Shown here: one piece after another, positions 37,571 to 46,685 of the stretch
Layout of the letters: the number at the start of each line of letters is the position of its first letter
Position numbering within the stretch: the first letter of the stretch is position 1
The notes under the pieces: generated by a model
What the model was told of the DNA's origin: nothing
The model's input: only the letters and a program-made list of their open reading frames with translations
Databases searched by the model: none
Translations under genes and position numbers: made by a program
From: Coxiellaceae bacterium
GTDB lineage: Bacteria > Pseudomonadota > Gammaproteobacteria > Coxiellales > Coxiellaceae
Assembly (NCBI GenBank): GCA_029212925.1
Contig: JARGOB010000008.1
Coordinates: forward strand, 62,001 to 126,000
Reading direction: 5' to 3'
DNA: 64,000 bases

Positions 37571-39127
37571 ATGAGCAAAAAATTAGCTAAATCAACATTC
37601 TTAGTGGGTGGAATGACGTTATTGTCACGCCTGCTGGGTTTTATTCGTGATGTGATTTTTGCTGAAGTGTTTGGTGCTACGGCGGGCTTCGATGCCTTTA
37701 TTATTGCGTTTAAATTGCCCAACTTTATGCGCCGTTTATTTGGCGAGGGTGCGTTCTCGCAAGCATTTGTGCCAGTGTTGGCAGAATATAAAGAACAGCG
37801 GCCGCATGAAGACGTTAAAGAATTTGTCAATCGTATTGCTGGTTGCCTGGGCATGGCGTTATTGCTGGTAGTGATTCTTGCTGAAATAGCGGCGCCAGGA
37901 ATCATTACCATATTTGCGCCTGGTTTTATTGAGCACCCCGATAAGTTTTTCTTGGCGTCGCATTTATTGCGTTGGACGTTTCCTTATCTTTTATTTATTG
38001 CGCTAACCGCATTCTGCGGTGCGATCTTAAATACTTTTAGTAAGTTTGCTGTGCCGGCATTTACACCGGTGTTGTTAAACTTAACGTTTATCGTCGTCGC
38101 TGTGTGGTGGGCGCCACATACCGCTAATCCCATTATGACATTAGCATGGGGCGTATTAATTGCCGGTGTTTTGCAACTGCTTTTGCAATTGCCATTCCTT
38201 GCGCATCAAAAGGTGTTGCCTGTGCCGAAGTGGGGTTGGAATGACCCGGGGGTGATTAAGGTATTAAAGCTGATGTTGCCGGCGTTGTTTGGTGTATCGG
38301 TTGCACAAATTGGTTTGTTGACCGACAATTTCTTCGCGTCGTTTTTACCGACGGGCAGTATTTCGTGGTTATATTATTCCGACCGTTTCACCTATTTACC
38401 ACTGGGGGTGATTGGGATTGCACTGTCAACAGTGGTATTGCCTTACCTATCTAAGCAATATGCATCGCGTTCGAATCAAGCTTATTCACATACGTTGAAT
38501 TGGGCGTTACGTTGTGCTTTGGTGATTGGTGTGCCGGCGGCGGTGGGGTTAATTACACTGGCAGGGCCCATCTTGGCGACATTAGTGCATCACGGTGCAT
38601 TTAATGATTATGATGTGCGCATGACGCAACAAAGTTTGGTTGCTTTTGCCATTGGTTTGCCGGGCTTTATGTTGGTCAAAGTATTGGCCTCGGGGTTTTA
38701 TTCGCGTCAAAATATTAAAACGCCGGTGCGCATTGCTGCCTTGTGTGTGGTCGTGAATATCTTATTGAATATTGCTTTGATTAAGCCGTTAGCACATGCA
38801 GGGCTTGCTTTAGCCACATCGATTTCTTCGTTATTAAATGCAGGTTTATTATGGCGTGGTCTAGTTAAGCAACATTTTTTCACGGTGCAACCGGGCTGGT
38901 TAAAAATGTCGATGCGTATGGTGGCGGCGATTGTTGTGATGGCGGCTTTGGTGTTGTGGTTGGCCGGTGACTTGCAGCAATGGTTGGTGATGGGGTTATG
39001 GGATCGGATATGGCGATTGGTGGTGTATATCATCGCGGGTTTTGTGGCTTATTTTACTGTGTTGTATGTATTAGGTATGCGGCTTAAGGATTTCTCTGCA
39101 CCTGAAAAGCAGGTGGAGCCACAATAA
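37571..39127 (+). CDS. murJ: Lipid II flippase MurJ (MviN)
   Basis: A 518-residue polytopic membrane protein (about 14 helices). Family signatures: MTLLSRLLGFIRDVIFAEVFG, AFIIAFKLPNFMRRLFGEGAFSQAFVPVL, LPALFGVSVAQIGLLTDNFFAS, LYYSDRFTYLPLGVIGIALSTVVLPYLS, and VKVLASGFYSRQNIKTPVRIA. It flips lipid II for peptidoglycan synthesis. It overlaps the ribF start by 1 bp. Confidence 0.96.
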   Translation: MSKKLAKSTFLVGGMTLLSRLLGFIRDVIFAEVFGATAGFDAFIIAFKLPNFMRRLFGEGAFSQAFVPVLAEYKEQRPHEDVKEFVNRIAGCLGMALLLVVILAEIAAPGIITIFAPGFIEHPDKFFLASHLLRWTFPYLLFIALTAFCGAILNTFSKFAVPAFTPVLLNLTFIVVAVWWAPHTANPIMTLAWGVLIAGVLQLLLQLPFLAHQKVLPVPKWGWNDPGVIKVLKLMLPALFGVSVAQIGLLTDNFFASFLPTGSISWLYYSDRFTYLPLGVIGIALSTVVLPYLSKQYASRSNQAYSHTLNWALRCALVIGVPAAVGLITLAGPILATLVHHGAFNDYDVRMTQQSLVAFAIGLPGFMLVKVLASGFYSRQNIKTPVRIAALCVVVNILLNIALIKPLAHAGLALATSISSLLNAGLLWRGLVKQHFFTVQPGWLKMSMRMVAAIVVMAALVLWLAGDLQQWLVMGLWDRIWRLVVYIIAGFVAYFTVLYVLGMRLKDFSAPEKQVEPQ

Positions 39128-40083
39128 TGCAATTGATCCGTGGTTGGCATAATTTAAAAACACTGGCTAAGCGCTCAGTGGTGACCATTGGTAATTTTGA
39201 TGGTGTGCATCGCGGTCATCAATCATTATTGCAAGATGTGCGTCAACGCGCTGATGAGCTCAAGGCTCTATCTGTTGTTGTTATATTTGAACCTCATCCG
39301 TTGGAATTGTTTGCGCCAGACAGGGCGCCTGCGCGTTTAATGAAGCTGCGTGAAAAATTAATGGCACTGCAAGCTAATCATGTAGATGTTGTGGTTTGTT
39401 TGCGCTTTAATCGCTGGTTAGCAAGTATGTCTGCTGAGAATTTCGTAAAAGATTTGCTGGTAGATAAACTGCGTGCTCAGGCAATTGTTGTTGGTGATGA
39501 TTTTCGTTTTGGTGCTAAACGGCAAGGTGATGTTGCCTTATTACAGCGAATGGGTGAGCCGTGTGATTTTAGCGTTGATGAAATGCCAACACTGACCGAA
39601 GCTGATGACCGTGTCAGTAGTACACGCGTTCGTCAAGCATTAGCGAATGATGATTTAGCCGCCGCCGAGCAACTGCTGGGCTATCGTTATACCTTGGTTG
39701 GTAAAGTGGTGCATGGCGATCGCATTGGTCGTCAGCTCGGTTATCCTACGGCTAATTTATATTTGCATCGCACAAAAGTAGCGATTACGGGTGTGTTTGT
39801 GGTGCGGGTAAGAATCAACAGTGATGACGAATGGTATTATGGTGCTGCCAATCTTGGCACGCGACCGGCAGTGAATGGCACGCGTATTTTACTTGAAGTA
39901 TTCCTATTTGATTTTGATCGCGATATCTATGGTCAAAATCTGCAAGTGGAATTGCTGCATAAGATTCGTGATGAACAACCGTTCGATAGTCTAGATGCGC
40001 TTAAGCTCAAGATTGATGAAGATGTTGATATTGCAAAGCAATGGTTGAGTTGTCATCCCGCACTTGATGCGGGAGCCAGGTAA
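39127..40083 (+). CDS. ribF: Bifunctional riboflavin kinase / FAD synthetase
   Basis: A 318-residue enzyme. The N-terminal FAD synthetase domain has VTIGNFDGVHRGHQSLL and IVVGDDFRFGAKRQGD; the C-terminal kinase domain has GDRIGRQLGYPTANLYL and VNGTRILLEVFLFDFDRDIYG. It makes FMN and FAD. The final residues LSCHPALDAGAR and the stop codon are encoded by a dispersed repeat starting at 40051, so the native C-terminus was replaced by repeat sequence. Confidence 0.96.
   Translation: MQLIRGWHNLKTLAKRSVVTIGNFDGVHRGHQSLLQDVRQRADELKALSVVVIFEPHPLELFAPDRAPARLMKLREKLMALQANHVDVVVCLRFNRWLASMSAENFVKDLLVDKLRAQAIVVGDDFRFGAKRQGDVALLQRMGEPCDFSVDEMPTLTEADDRVSSTRVRQALANDDLAAAEQLLGYRYTLVGKVVHGDRIGRQLGYPTANLYLHRTKVAITGVFVVRVRINSDDEWYYGAANLGTRPAVNGTRILLEVFLFDFDRDIYGQNLQVELLHKIRDEQPFDSLDALKLKIDEDVDIAKQWLSCHPALDAGAR
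40051..40080. repeat. Dispersed repeat forming the ribF 3' end
   Basis: TGTCATCCCGCACTTGATGC followed by GGGAGCCAGG. The reading frame of ribF passes through it and stops in the next codon (TAA at 40081-40083). Confidence 0.85.
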
Positions 40084-40165
40084 TATTATTTCTGGTTGTT
40101 GGGCCAAATACGGTATTGACAGTACAATACCTGCATGCCAAGCTGCGTTTATCTTATTTCTTTAA

Positions 40166-41269
40166 ATGCATAGTGTAAAAATGGATAATACTATGCTAAC
40201 AAAAATCGTACCTGTAACTGAAAGAGTAGAAACACTCTATAAAAAAATCAGCGGCCAAATCAATAGCTCTCATTTTGCTATTCAACGTAGCATTAATACA
40301 GAAATGGTCAGGGCTTACTGGCATATCGGCAAAGCGATTGTTGAAGACGAGCAAGCTGGTCAATCAAGGGCAGAGTATGGCAAAGAAGTCTTAAAGCAAC
40401 TCTCTGAGCGGTTGCAGAAACAATATAAAAAGGGATTTGGTCTCGATACCCTTATTCAGTCCAGAAAATTTTATACTATTTATCATGGGATTAGAGAAAA
40501 CAAAAAAGTGGACGCAGTGCGTCCACAATTGGAAAGCCCCCAATTCAACAAAAACCTAAGCTGGACACACTATCGCGCCTTAATGCGAGTCAAAAATCCT
40601 GAAGCCAGAATTTTTTATGAAAATGAAGCATCGAAAAACTGCTGGTCTGCCAGAGAGCTACAGCGCCAAATAGGTAGTTTATTATTTGATAGATTAAGCA
40701 AAAGCAAAAATAAAAGTGAAGTCTTGAGGCTCGCGCACGAGGGGCAAATCATCACCAAACCAGAAGATGCCATCAAGGAGCCATTGATACTTGAATTTTT
40801 AGGCCTTCCAGAATCACATCAGCTTATTGAATCGAATGTAGAAGAGGCGCTAGCCAATAACTTGCAAAATTTTTTATTAGAGTTGGGCAATGGCTTTGCG
40901 TTTGTGGCAAGACAAAAGCGCTTGTCACTCGATGATGATCATTACTATGCTGATTTAGTGTTTTATCATACTATTCTAAAATGCTATATCGTCATTGATA
41001 TTAAAACCCACAAACTGACCCACGCAGATTTAGGGCAGATCCAATTGTATGTGAATTATTTTGATGAAGAAATAAAACAACACGATGACAATCCAACTAT
41101 TGGTCTCATACTCTGCACCGAAAAACGTGATGAGATGGCTAAATACCTGCTTGGAGATAAAGCCAAACAAATTTTCTCTAGTACCTATAAATTCCACTTG
41201 CCTACAGAGAAAGAGCTGGAAGTGGAGCTCAAGCGAGAAATGCAAGCACTTGAGTTGTCATCACCTTGA
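40166..41269 (+). CDS. YhcG-like PDDEXK nuclease (DUF1016)
   Basis: About 367 residues; possible starts at 40166, 40181 and 40193, none with a strong ribosome site. The N-terminal domain (MVRAYWHIGKAIVEDEQAG) and the C-terminal nuclease core (DHYYADLVFYHTILKCYIVIDIKTHKL) match the DUF1016/YhcG family of PD-(D/E)XK putative nucleases, often found in variable or defence-associated islands. The last residues LSSP and stop come from a dispersed repeat. It lies between ribF and ileS, which are usually adjacent. Confidence 0.88.
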   Translation: MHSVKMDNTMLTKIVPVTERVETLYKKISGQINSSHFAIQRSINTEMVRAYWHIGKAIVEDEQAGQSRAEYGKEVLKQLSERLQKQYKKGFGLDTLIQSRKFYTIYHGIRENKKVDAVRPQLESPQFNKNLSWTHYRALMRVKNPEARIFYENEASKNCWSARELQRQIGSLLFDRLSKSKNKSEVLRLAHEGQIITKPEDAIKEPLILEFLGLPESHQLIESNVEEALANNLQNFLLELGNGFAFVARQKRLSLDDDHYYADLVFYHTILKCYIVIDIKTHKLTHADLGQIQLYVNYFDEEIKQHDDNPTIGLILCTEKRDEMAKYLLGDKAKQIFSSTYKFHLPTEKELEVELKREMQALELSSP

Positions 41270-41280
41270 TGCGGGGTCCA
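41256..41280. repeat. Dispersed repeat shared by two gene ends
   Basis: TTGTCATCACCTTGATGCGG followed by GGTCC. It encodes the last codons of the nuclease gene on the plus strand and of the 192-residue gene on the minus strand (VEPASLDPASR). Confidence 0.75.
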
Positions 41281-41839
41281 ATGACGCTGGTTCAACCACA
41301 ATTGTTTCTAGTGGTGTTGTGGGTTTCGGTGCGTGTTTATAGCGAACATAATGAGCTAACGACAGTGCTCCCAAAGCTGCAGCAGTGACATAGCCTGCGA
41401 TCACACTGTTATGTATTAAAGCCAGGTGGTCACCCATTTTGTCTTTTACAAAATCATGAATGTATTTCATGTCTTCCTGGCAATGGGGAAGGATAGTATC
41501 CCAATCATCGTAATATTTTAAATAGTTCGGCGAGTGATGTATCTGCTTTAGGTGACTGCTTTGTTTTATTAACCACTTGCAATCGGGTGTAACCGCATTG
41601 GCTTCTTGAGCGACCAGTTCTGGATCAAGCCTAAACATTAAAAATCGACTGGTTAGCGCGTTTAGTGATATGGAAGTTCGACTATTCCAGATGTCATCAG
41701 CCGTCACACGAAAAATGCGACTTAACACATAGGTGGTGGCTGCTGTAGCTGTTGCGGCGGCAGCAAAAACGGCTGTGTTGACGAGGTAACGACCGAGTTG
41801 GCGACGTGTTGGTGTTGAGTGCGTTATGGCCTTGCTCAT
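41261..41839 (-). CDS. Two-helix membrane protein of unknown function
   Basis: The ATG at 41839 after AGGATGAAAG gives 192 residues and is preferred to the start at 41959. It has a basic N-terminus, a first membrane helix (VFAAAATATAATTYVLS, about residues 23-40), a soluble loop rich in Asp/His/Tyr of about 90 residues, and a second helix (VIAGYVTAAALGALSLAHYV). No family recognised. Both termini face the same side. Its last codons lie in the dispersed repeat at 41256-41280. Confidence 0.65.
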   Translation of the reverse strand: MSKAITHSTPTRRQLGRYLVNTAVFAAAATATAATTYVLSRIFRVTADDIWNSRTSISLNALTSRFLMFRLDPELVAQEANAVTPDCKWLIKQSSHLKQIHHSPNYLKYYDDWDTILPHCQEDMKYIHDFVKDKMGDHLALIHNSVIAGYVTAAALGALSLAHYVRYKHAPKPTTPLETIVVEPASLDPASR

Positions 41840-42264
41840 GCTTTCATCCTGTAAACTTCTGAGTGCGAAAGTATATATAAAGTTAGTGTGTTCGCAATAC
41901 GGGGGATGGTTGTATTTATGTGATGCTATGAGCTTGGCTGTTGTGTGAATATATAACATAGTGTGAAAATTGATTTTCTGTTCCGTTTCTTTTTTCCGTG
42001 TTTTTTCTTTGTGTGATCGATTTGTTTAAGCTACCACCTTGCAGTGGTCCAATTCAGTTTATTAATTTGAAGCTATTGGGCTCCCTTAAGCACTACCTGG
42101 TAACAAACAAAGCGCTTTTAACTAACGAGCTCAATGATATAAGAACACCTTACTGTGATTACCATAAGGCAATAAGTGTTCACTAGTGTTAGGAGATATT
42201 TAAATTCATATAAAGTGGTGTATACTGTGTGGCTTTATTGACCTAAACAGATGAATTTATTGCC
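41840..42264. other. Intergenic region before ileS
   Basis: No convincing gene. A 62-codon frame at 41998-42186 has no ribosome site or recognised family. The stretch is AT-rich with T-tracts near 41980-42010. The sequence AAGCTACCACCTTGCAGTGG (from about 42026) could be debris of an inserted element, but no transposase fragment was identified. The ileS promoter lies in the last 100 bp; no clear hexamers were chosen. Confidence 0.5.
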
Positions 42265-45051
42265 ATGACTGACTACAAAGCTACTTTGAATTTGCCCAAA
42301 ACTGACTTCCCAATGAAGGCCAATCTGGCCCAGCGGGAGCCAACGATTTTGGATCGCTGGCAGCAAATGGATCTGCATAATAGCTTGGTTAAGCGTCATG
42401 CTGATCGGCCTAAGTTTATCTTTCATGATGGACCGCCGTATGCTAATGGCAAGCTGCATGTGGGCCATGCGCTGAACAAGATTCTCAAAGACATTGTTTG
42501 TAAATCAAAAATGATGGCCGGCTTTAATGCGCCGTTTGTGCCGGGCTGGGATTGTCATGGTCTGCCGATTGAAATCAATGTTGAAAAGAAAGTTGGTAAA
42601 GTGGGCGATAAGATTGATGCTGCAGGGTTTCATTTGGCTGCACGAAAATACGCAAATGGTCAAATAGACGGTCAGCGCGAAGAGTTTAAACGTATGGGTA
42701 TTTTGGCAGATTGGCAAAATCCCTATCTGACGATGTCCAGTCAATACGAAGCGGATATTGTGCGCACGATGGCAGCTATCATCGAGCAGGGGCACCTACA
42801 AAAAGGTGAAAAGCCGGTGCATTGGTGCCCATTATGTAGCTCTGCATTAGCCGAAGCAGAAGTGGAATATAAAGATAAAACGTCGCCCGCGATTGATGTG
42901 GCCTTTATGGCAGTTGATAAACCAGCGATGGCCGCTGTGTGGGGAATTGACGGCAGTGACCTTGAGTCGATTATTGTACCAATTTGGACAACAACACCCT
43001 GGACCTTACCAGCTAACCAAGCGGTGGCGGTGAACCCGGAATTAGATTACGTATTAGTGCAGGCGGGTCATACCGGCTATGTGTTAGTCAAAGAGTTAGC
43101 TGAAGAAGCGATGACGCGTTATGGTTTAGAAGATCATAAAATATTAGCCACGGTCAAAGGTGACGTGTTAGAAAAGCAAATGCTGCAACATCCATTTTTA
43201 GACCGTCAAGTACCGATGATTCTAGGGGCGCATGTCACCACTGATGCCGGTACCGGTAATGTGCATACTGCACCTGCACATGGTCAAGACGATTTTGTCG
43301 TCGGTCAGGAGTATTGTTTGCCGGTAGATAACCCCGTCAATGCTAAAAGTTGTTTTGTTGATAGCATGCCGCATGTGGCTGGTCAGCATGTTTATAAAGC
43401 CAACGATCCAATTATTGAAGTATTAAAAAATCACGGCTCGCTTATTTATTTAACCAGCTTGGAACACAGTTACCCGCATTGTTGGCGTCATAAAACACCA
43501 TTGATTTTCCGTGCGACACCGCAGTGGTTTATTAGTATGGATAAAAATGGTTTGCGTCAACAAGCGTTGGACAGCATTAAACAAGTGCAATGGATTCCGG
43601 CATGGGGTGAGAATCGTATTACCAAAATGATTGCGGATCGTCCTGATTGGTGTGTGTCACGCCAACGTTCATGGGGCACGCCGATCGCATTGTTTATCCA
43701 TAAAGATACCGGTGAAGCGCATCCGGATACAGTAGCGTTAATGCGTCGAGTGGCTGATGAAGTTGAGCAGCGCGGTATCGAAGCATGGAATGAAATTGAT
43801 ATTAATGACTACTTGGGCGATGATGCAACGGATTACGTGAAATCGAGTGATACTCTAGATGTCTGGTTTGATTCAGGCAGTAGTCACCGTGCGGTATTAG
43901 AGCATCATCCTGAACTACACACACCAGCTGATTTGTATTTAGAAGGGTCGGATCAACACCGTGGTTGGTTCCACTCATCACTGTTAACCAGTACCGCGAT
44001 TCATGGTCATGCACCGTATAAAGCAGTATTGACGCATGGTTATTTGGTTGATGGTGATGGTCGTAAGATGTCGAAGTCGATTGGTAATATTGTATCGCCT
44101 GGTGATGTGATTAAAAAAGTGGGTGGTGATGTGTTGCGCTTATGGGCTGCTTCAACTGACTATCAAAATGATGTGCGTTTTTCGGATGAAATAATTAAGC
44201 GTGCAACTGATGCGTATCGTCGTATTCGAAATACGGTGCGTTTTTTATTATCGAACTTAAATGATTTTGATCCAGCTAAAGATGTGGTTGCAGTTGAAGA
44301 CATGGTGGAGCTGGATCGTTGGGCCGTGTGTTACACCGCAGAAGTGCAGCAAAAAATTATTGAGGCGTATAACACTTATCAATTCCATAATATTTATCAA
44401 ATGATTCATAACTTCTGCGCGGTTGAGATGGGCAGTTTTTATTTGGATATTATTAAAGACCGTCAATACACCTGTAAAGGTGATGGCTTGGCGCGTCGTT
44501 CAGCACAAACCGCGATGTACCATATTGCAGAAGCGATGGTACGTTGGTTAGCGCCGATTTTAAGTTTTACCGCCGAAGAAATTTGGGGGTGCTTGCCAGG
44601 TGAGCATGGTGAGACAGTATTTTATGAGCAGTGGTACCAGGGTTTGCAAAACGTTGAGGCTGATTTAGAGCGTTGGCAGTTGATGATGCAAGTGCGTGAT
44701 GAAGTGAATAAAGTGTTAGAGTCGCATCGTAACCAAGGCGAAATTAAATCAGCATTGGATGCGGGTGTTACATTGTATGCATCGGGTGATTTGTTAAACA
44801 CCTTGCAAGGCTTAGGTGATGAGTTGCGTTTTCTTTTAATCACTTCGGATGCCGAGGTAGCAGAAGGCAGTGAAGGCACGGCTACTGAGATTGAAGGCTT
44901 GTCGGTTAAAGTGGATGTATTAACTGCTGAAAAATGCGAACGTTGTTGGCAGCGCCGAGATGATGTTGGTTCTGTTAGTGGTCATGAAACGATTTGTGCG
45001 CGTTGTGTTGAGAACATTGATGGCGCTGGTGAAGCAAGGCAGTTTGCTTAA
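42265..45051 (+). CDS. ileS: Isoleucyl-tRNA synthetase
   Basis: A 928-residue class I synthetase charging tRNA-Ile. HIGH-type motif in [18 protein letters not shown], editing domain motifs ([32 protein letters not shown]), [14 protein letters not shown] [18 protein letters not shown] in [11 protein letters not shown], and a C-terminal zinc-binding cluster ([18 protein letters not shown]). Length equals typical bacterial IleS of the IleS1 type. Normally next to ribF; here two accessory genes intervene. Confidence 0.98.
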   Translation: MTDYKATLNLPKTDFPMKANLAQREPTILDRWQQMDLHNSLVKRHADRPKFIFHDGPPYANGKLHVGHALNKILKDIVCKSKMMAGFNAPFVPGWDCHGLPIEINVEKKVGKVGDKIDAAGFHLAARKYANGQIDGQREEFKRMGILADWQNPYLTMSSQYEADIVRTMAAIIEQGHLQKGEKPVHWCPLCSSALAEAEVEYKDKTSPAIDVAFMAVDKPAMAAVWGIDGSDLESIIVPIWTTTPWTLPANQAVAVNPELDYVLVQAGHTGYVLVKELAEEAMTRYGLEDHKILATVKGDVLEKQMLQHPFLDRQVPMILGAHVTTDAGTGNVHTAPAHGQDDFVVGQEYCLPVDNPVNAKSCFVDSMPHVAGQHVYKANDPIIEVLKNHGSLIYLTSLEHSYPHCWRHKTPLIFRATPQWFISMDKNGLRQQALDSIKQVQWIPAWGENRITKMIADRPDWCVSRQRSWGTPIALFIHKDTGEAHPDTVALMRRVADEVEQRGIEAWNEIDINDYLGDDATDYVKSSDTLDVWFDSGSSHRAVLEHHPELHTPADLYLEGSDQHRGWFHSSLLTSTAIHGHAPYKAVLTHGYLVDGDGRKMSKSIGNIVSPGDVIKKVGGDVLRLWAASTDYQNDVRFSDEIIKRATDAYRRIRNTVRFLLSNLNDFDPAKDVVAVEDMVELDRWAVCYTAEVQQKIIEAYNTYQFHNIYQMIHNFCAVEMGSFYLDIIKDRQYTCKGDGLARRSAQTAMYHIAEAMVRWLAPILSFTAEEIWGCLPGEHGETVFYEQWYQGLQNVEADLERWQLMMQVRDEVNKVLESHRNQGEIKSALDAGVTLYASGDLLNTLQGLGDELRFLLITSDAEVAEGSEGTATEIEGLSVKVDVLTAEKCERCWQRRDDVGSVSGHETICARCVENIDGAGEARQFA

Positions 45052-45125
45052 TTGACCGATCTCGCCAATTGCTAAATAATGGCTAAAAATTGCATAGTGT
45101 CGGTCTTGCTATTTGGAAAAGAAAA

Positions 45126-46010
45126 ATGCCAACAATTAATTGGTTCCCTGGTCACATGGCTAAGGCGCGTCGTGAGATTTCGGAAAAAATGTCAAACATG
45201 GATTTAATCATTGAGATTTTAGATGCCCGAATCCCGTCGAGCAGTGAAAATCCCTTGGTTGATGGTTTGCGCAAAGACACGCCGTGTTTAAAGGTACTGA
45301 ATAAGAGCGATTTGGCTGATCCTAAAAACATCAAGCTATGGCTTGAATACTACAATGAACAGCCTGGTGTTACGGCGGTCGCGGTCTCAAAAGCGGATCC
45401 CAAATCAATCCGTGCCATATTAAAGCCTTATAAAAAGGTCAATGCGATGATATTAGGGATCCCTAATGTCGGAAAGTCCACCATAATTAATATACTCGCC
45501 AAACGCGTTATTGCAAAAACTGGCAATGAGCCGGCGGTAACTAAAGGGCAGCAGCGCATTGCCTTAGACCTTGATATTGTTTTGTGGGATACGCCTGGAT
45601 TTTTATGGCCTAAACTTGAACCCGAGTCGTGTGCTTATCGGTTGGCTGTTACTGGTGCTATCAAGGCGAGCGTTATTGACTTTGAAGACGTGGCATATTT
45701 TTTGGTTGATACCTTGCGCCAAGCCTACCCTGAGCAATTGGCGGCATGTTTTGACATTCCTGCCGATTTGCCGGATACGATAAGTGTTATGGATGCCATA
45801 GCGACGCGGCGCGCTTGTTTTAAGGCAGGGAAGGTCATTGACTACCACAGAGTGTCTGAACTTTTACTCAATACATACCGTCAAGGTGGATTGGGCCGGA
45901 TCAGTTTGGAAACGCCAGAAATGGTTGAGCAGGAGCGTTTAGCGTATGCCTCTGTTCTTGCTGAAAAAGAAGAAAAAAAGAAAGCGCGACAACAAAAGAA
46001 TAGGAAATAA
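45126..46010 (+). CDS. rbgA: Ribosome biogenesis GTPase YlqF/RbgA
   Basis: The ATG at 45126 (MPTINWFPGHMAKARREI) matches the family start; the longer frame to 45090 does not. About 294 residues with circularly permuted G motifs: LNKSDL (G4) precedes GIPNVGKSTIIN (G1) and WDTPGFLWPK (G3). RbgA-type GTPases help late 50S assembly and are commoner in Firmicutes than in gammaproteobacteria. Three bp separate it from the yehS-like gene, so they form an operon, perhaps with ileS. Confidence 0.92.
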   Translation: MPTINWFPGHMAKARREISEKMSNMDLIIEILDARIPSSSENPLVDGLRKDTPCLKVLNKSDLADPKNIKLWLEYYNEQPGVTAVAVSKADPKSIRAILKPYKKVNAMILGIPNVGKSTIINILAKRVIAKTGNEPAVTKGQQRIALDLDIVLWDTPGFLWPKLEPESCAYRLAVTGAIKASVIDFEDVAYFLVDTLRQAYPEQLAACFDIPADLPDTISVMDAIATRRACFKAGKVIDYHRVSELLLNTYRQGGLGRISLETPEMVEQERLAYASVLAEKEEKKKARQQKNRK

Positions 46011-46013
46011 AAA

Positions 46014-46490
46014 ATGCAAAACAACGATTTTTTTAGACGATTGCGCTATGCCTTAAAACTAGATGACCCTACGATGCTGTCTTTGTTTGAACAGGCAAGT
46101 CATGCTATGTCAGAAGAGAAGCTATTGCAAATTTTTAAAGATGAAGAAGAGCCGGATTATCAAGTGTTAAGCGATGCTCAGCTCAGTGACTTTTTAGATG
46201 CGTACATTGTTAAATGTCGCGGGAAAAGTGATAAGCCCCATGCGCCATTTAACCCCAGTAATGGTCGGCTAACCAATAATATTTTGCTGAAAAAATTAAG
46301 AATTGCTTTGAAATATGATGAGCAAGCGATGCTGAAAACCTTTAGTAAGGGTGGTGTGGAGATCTCATCTTCAGAGCTAGGCGCGCTGTTTAGGAAGCCG
46401 GGAAGTCGGCATTATCGAGCCTGTGGAGATCAGTGGGTACGGCATTTTTTGGCGGGGCTTAAAGGCCATAAGGAATCCAAAACCGGGTAA
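46014..46490 (+). CDS. yehS: YehS/DUF1456 family protein
   Basis: A 158-residue protein with the two repeats of the YehS/DUF1456 family: DFFRRLRYALKLDDPTMLSL ... LSDFLDAYIVKCRGK and NNILLKKLRIALKYDEQAML ... FRKPGSRHYRACGDQWVRHFLAGL. Its molecular function is unknown. It overlaps no gene and follows rbgA by 3 bp. Confidence 0.92.
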   Translation: MQNNDFFRRLRYALKLDDPTMLSLFEQASHAMSEEKLLQIFKDEEEPDYQVLSDAQLSDFLDAYIVKCRGKSDKPHAPFNPSNGRLTNNILLKKLRIALKYDEQAMLKTFSKGGVEISSSELGALFRKPGSRHYRACGDQWVRHFLAGLKGHKESKTG

Positions 46491-46623
46491 TGTCATCTAG
46501 TTCTTTAGCTTAAATGTTTACATGTCCTTTTGGTTGTTTTTATTGCGTGATGTAGCTATAAAAATCGCGCACAAGCTCATGTAAGCGTTCGATGATTGCA
46601 AGCACTTATGATGTAACTGTAAT

Positions 46624-46653
46624 TTGCGCGCATTGAATGTTTGTTGTTATAGT
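46624..46653 (+). promoter_or_regulatory. Sigma-70-type promoter for the permease gene
   Basis: TTGCGC (46624-46629), an 18-bp spacer and TATAGT (46648-46653), 33 bp before the ATG at 46686. Confidence 0.55.
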
Positions 46654-46685
46654 GTTTTTTTGCTTGGCCTAGGGAGACAGCCTAT

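Noticed and set aside
41998..42186. 62-codon frame before ileS
   Set aside because: No ribosome site, no recognisable family and unusual composition; probably chance in AT-rich intergenic DNA.
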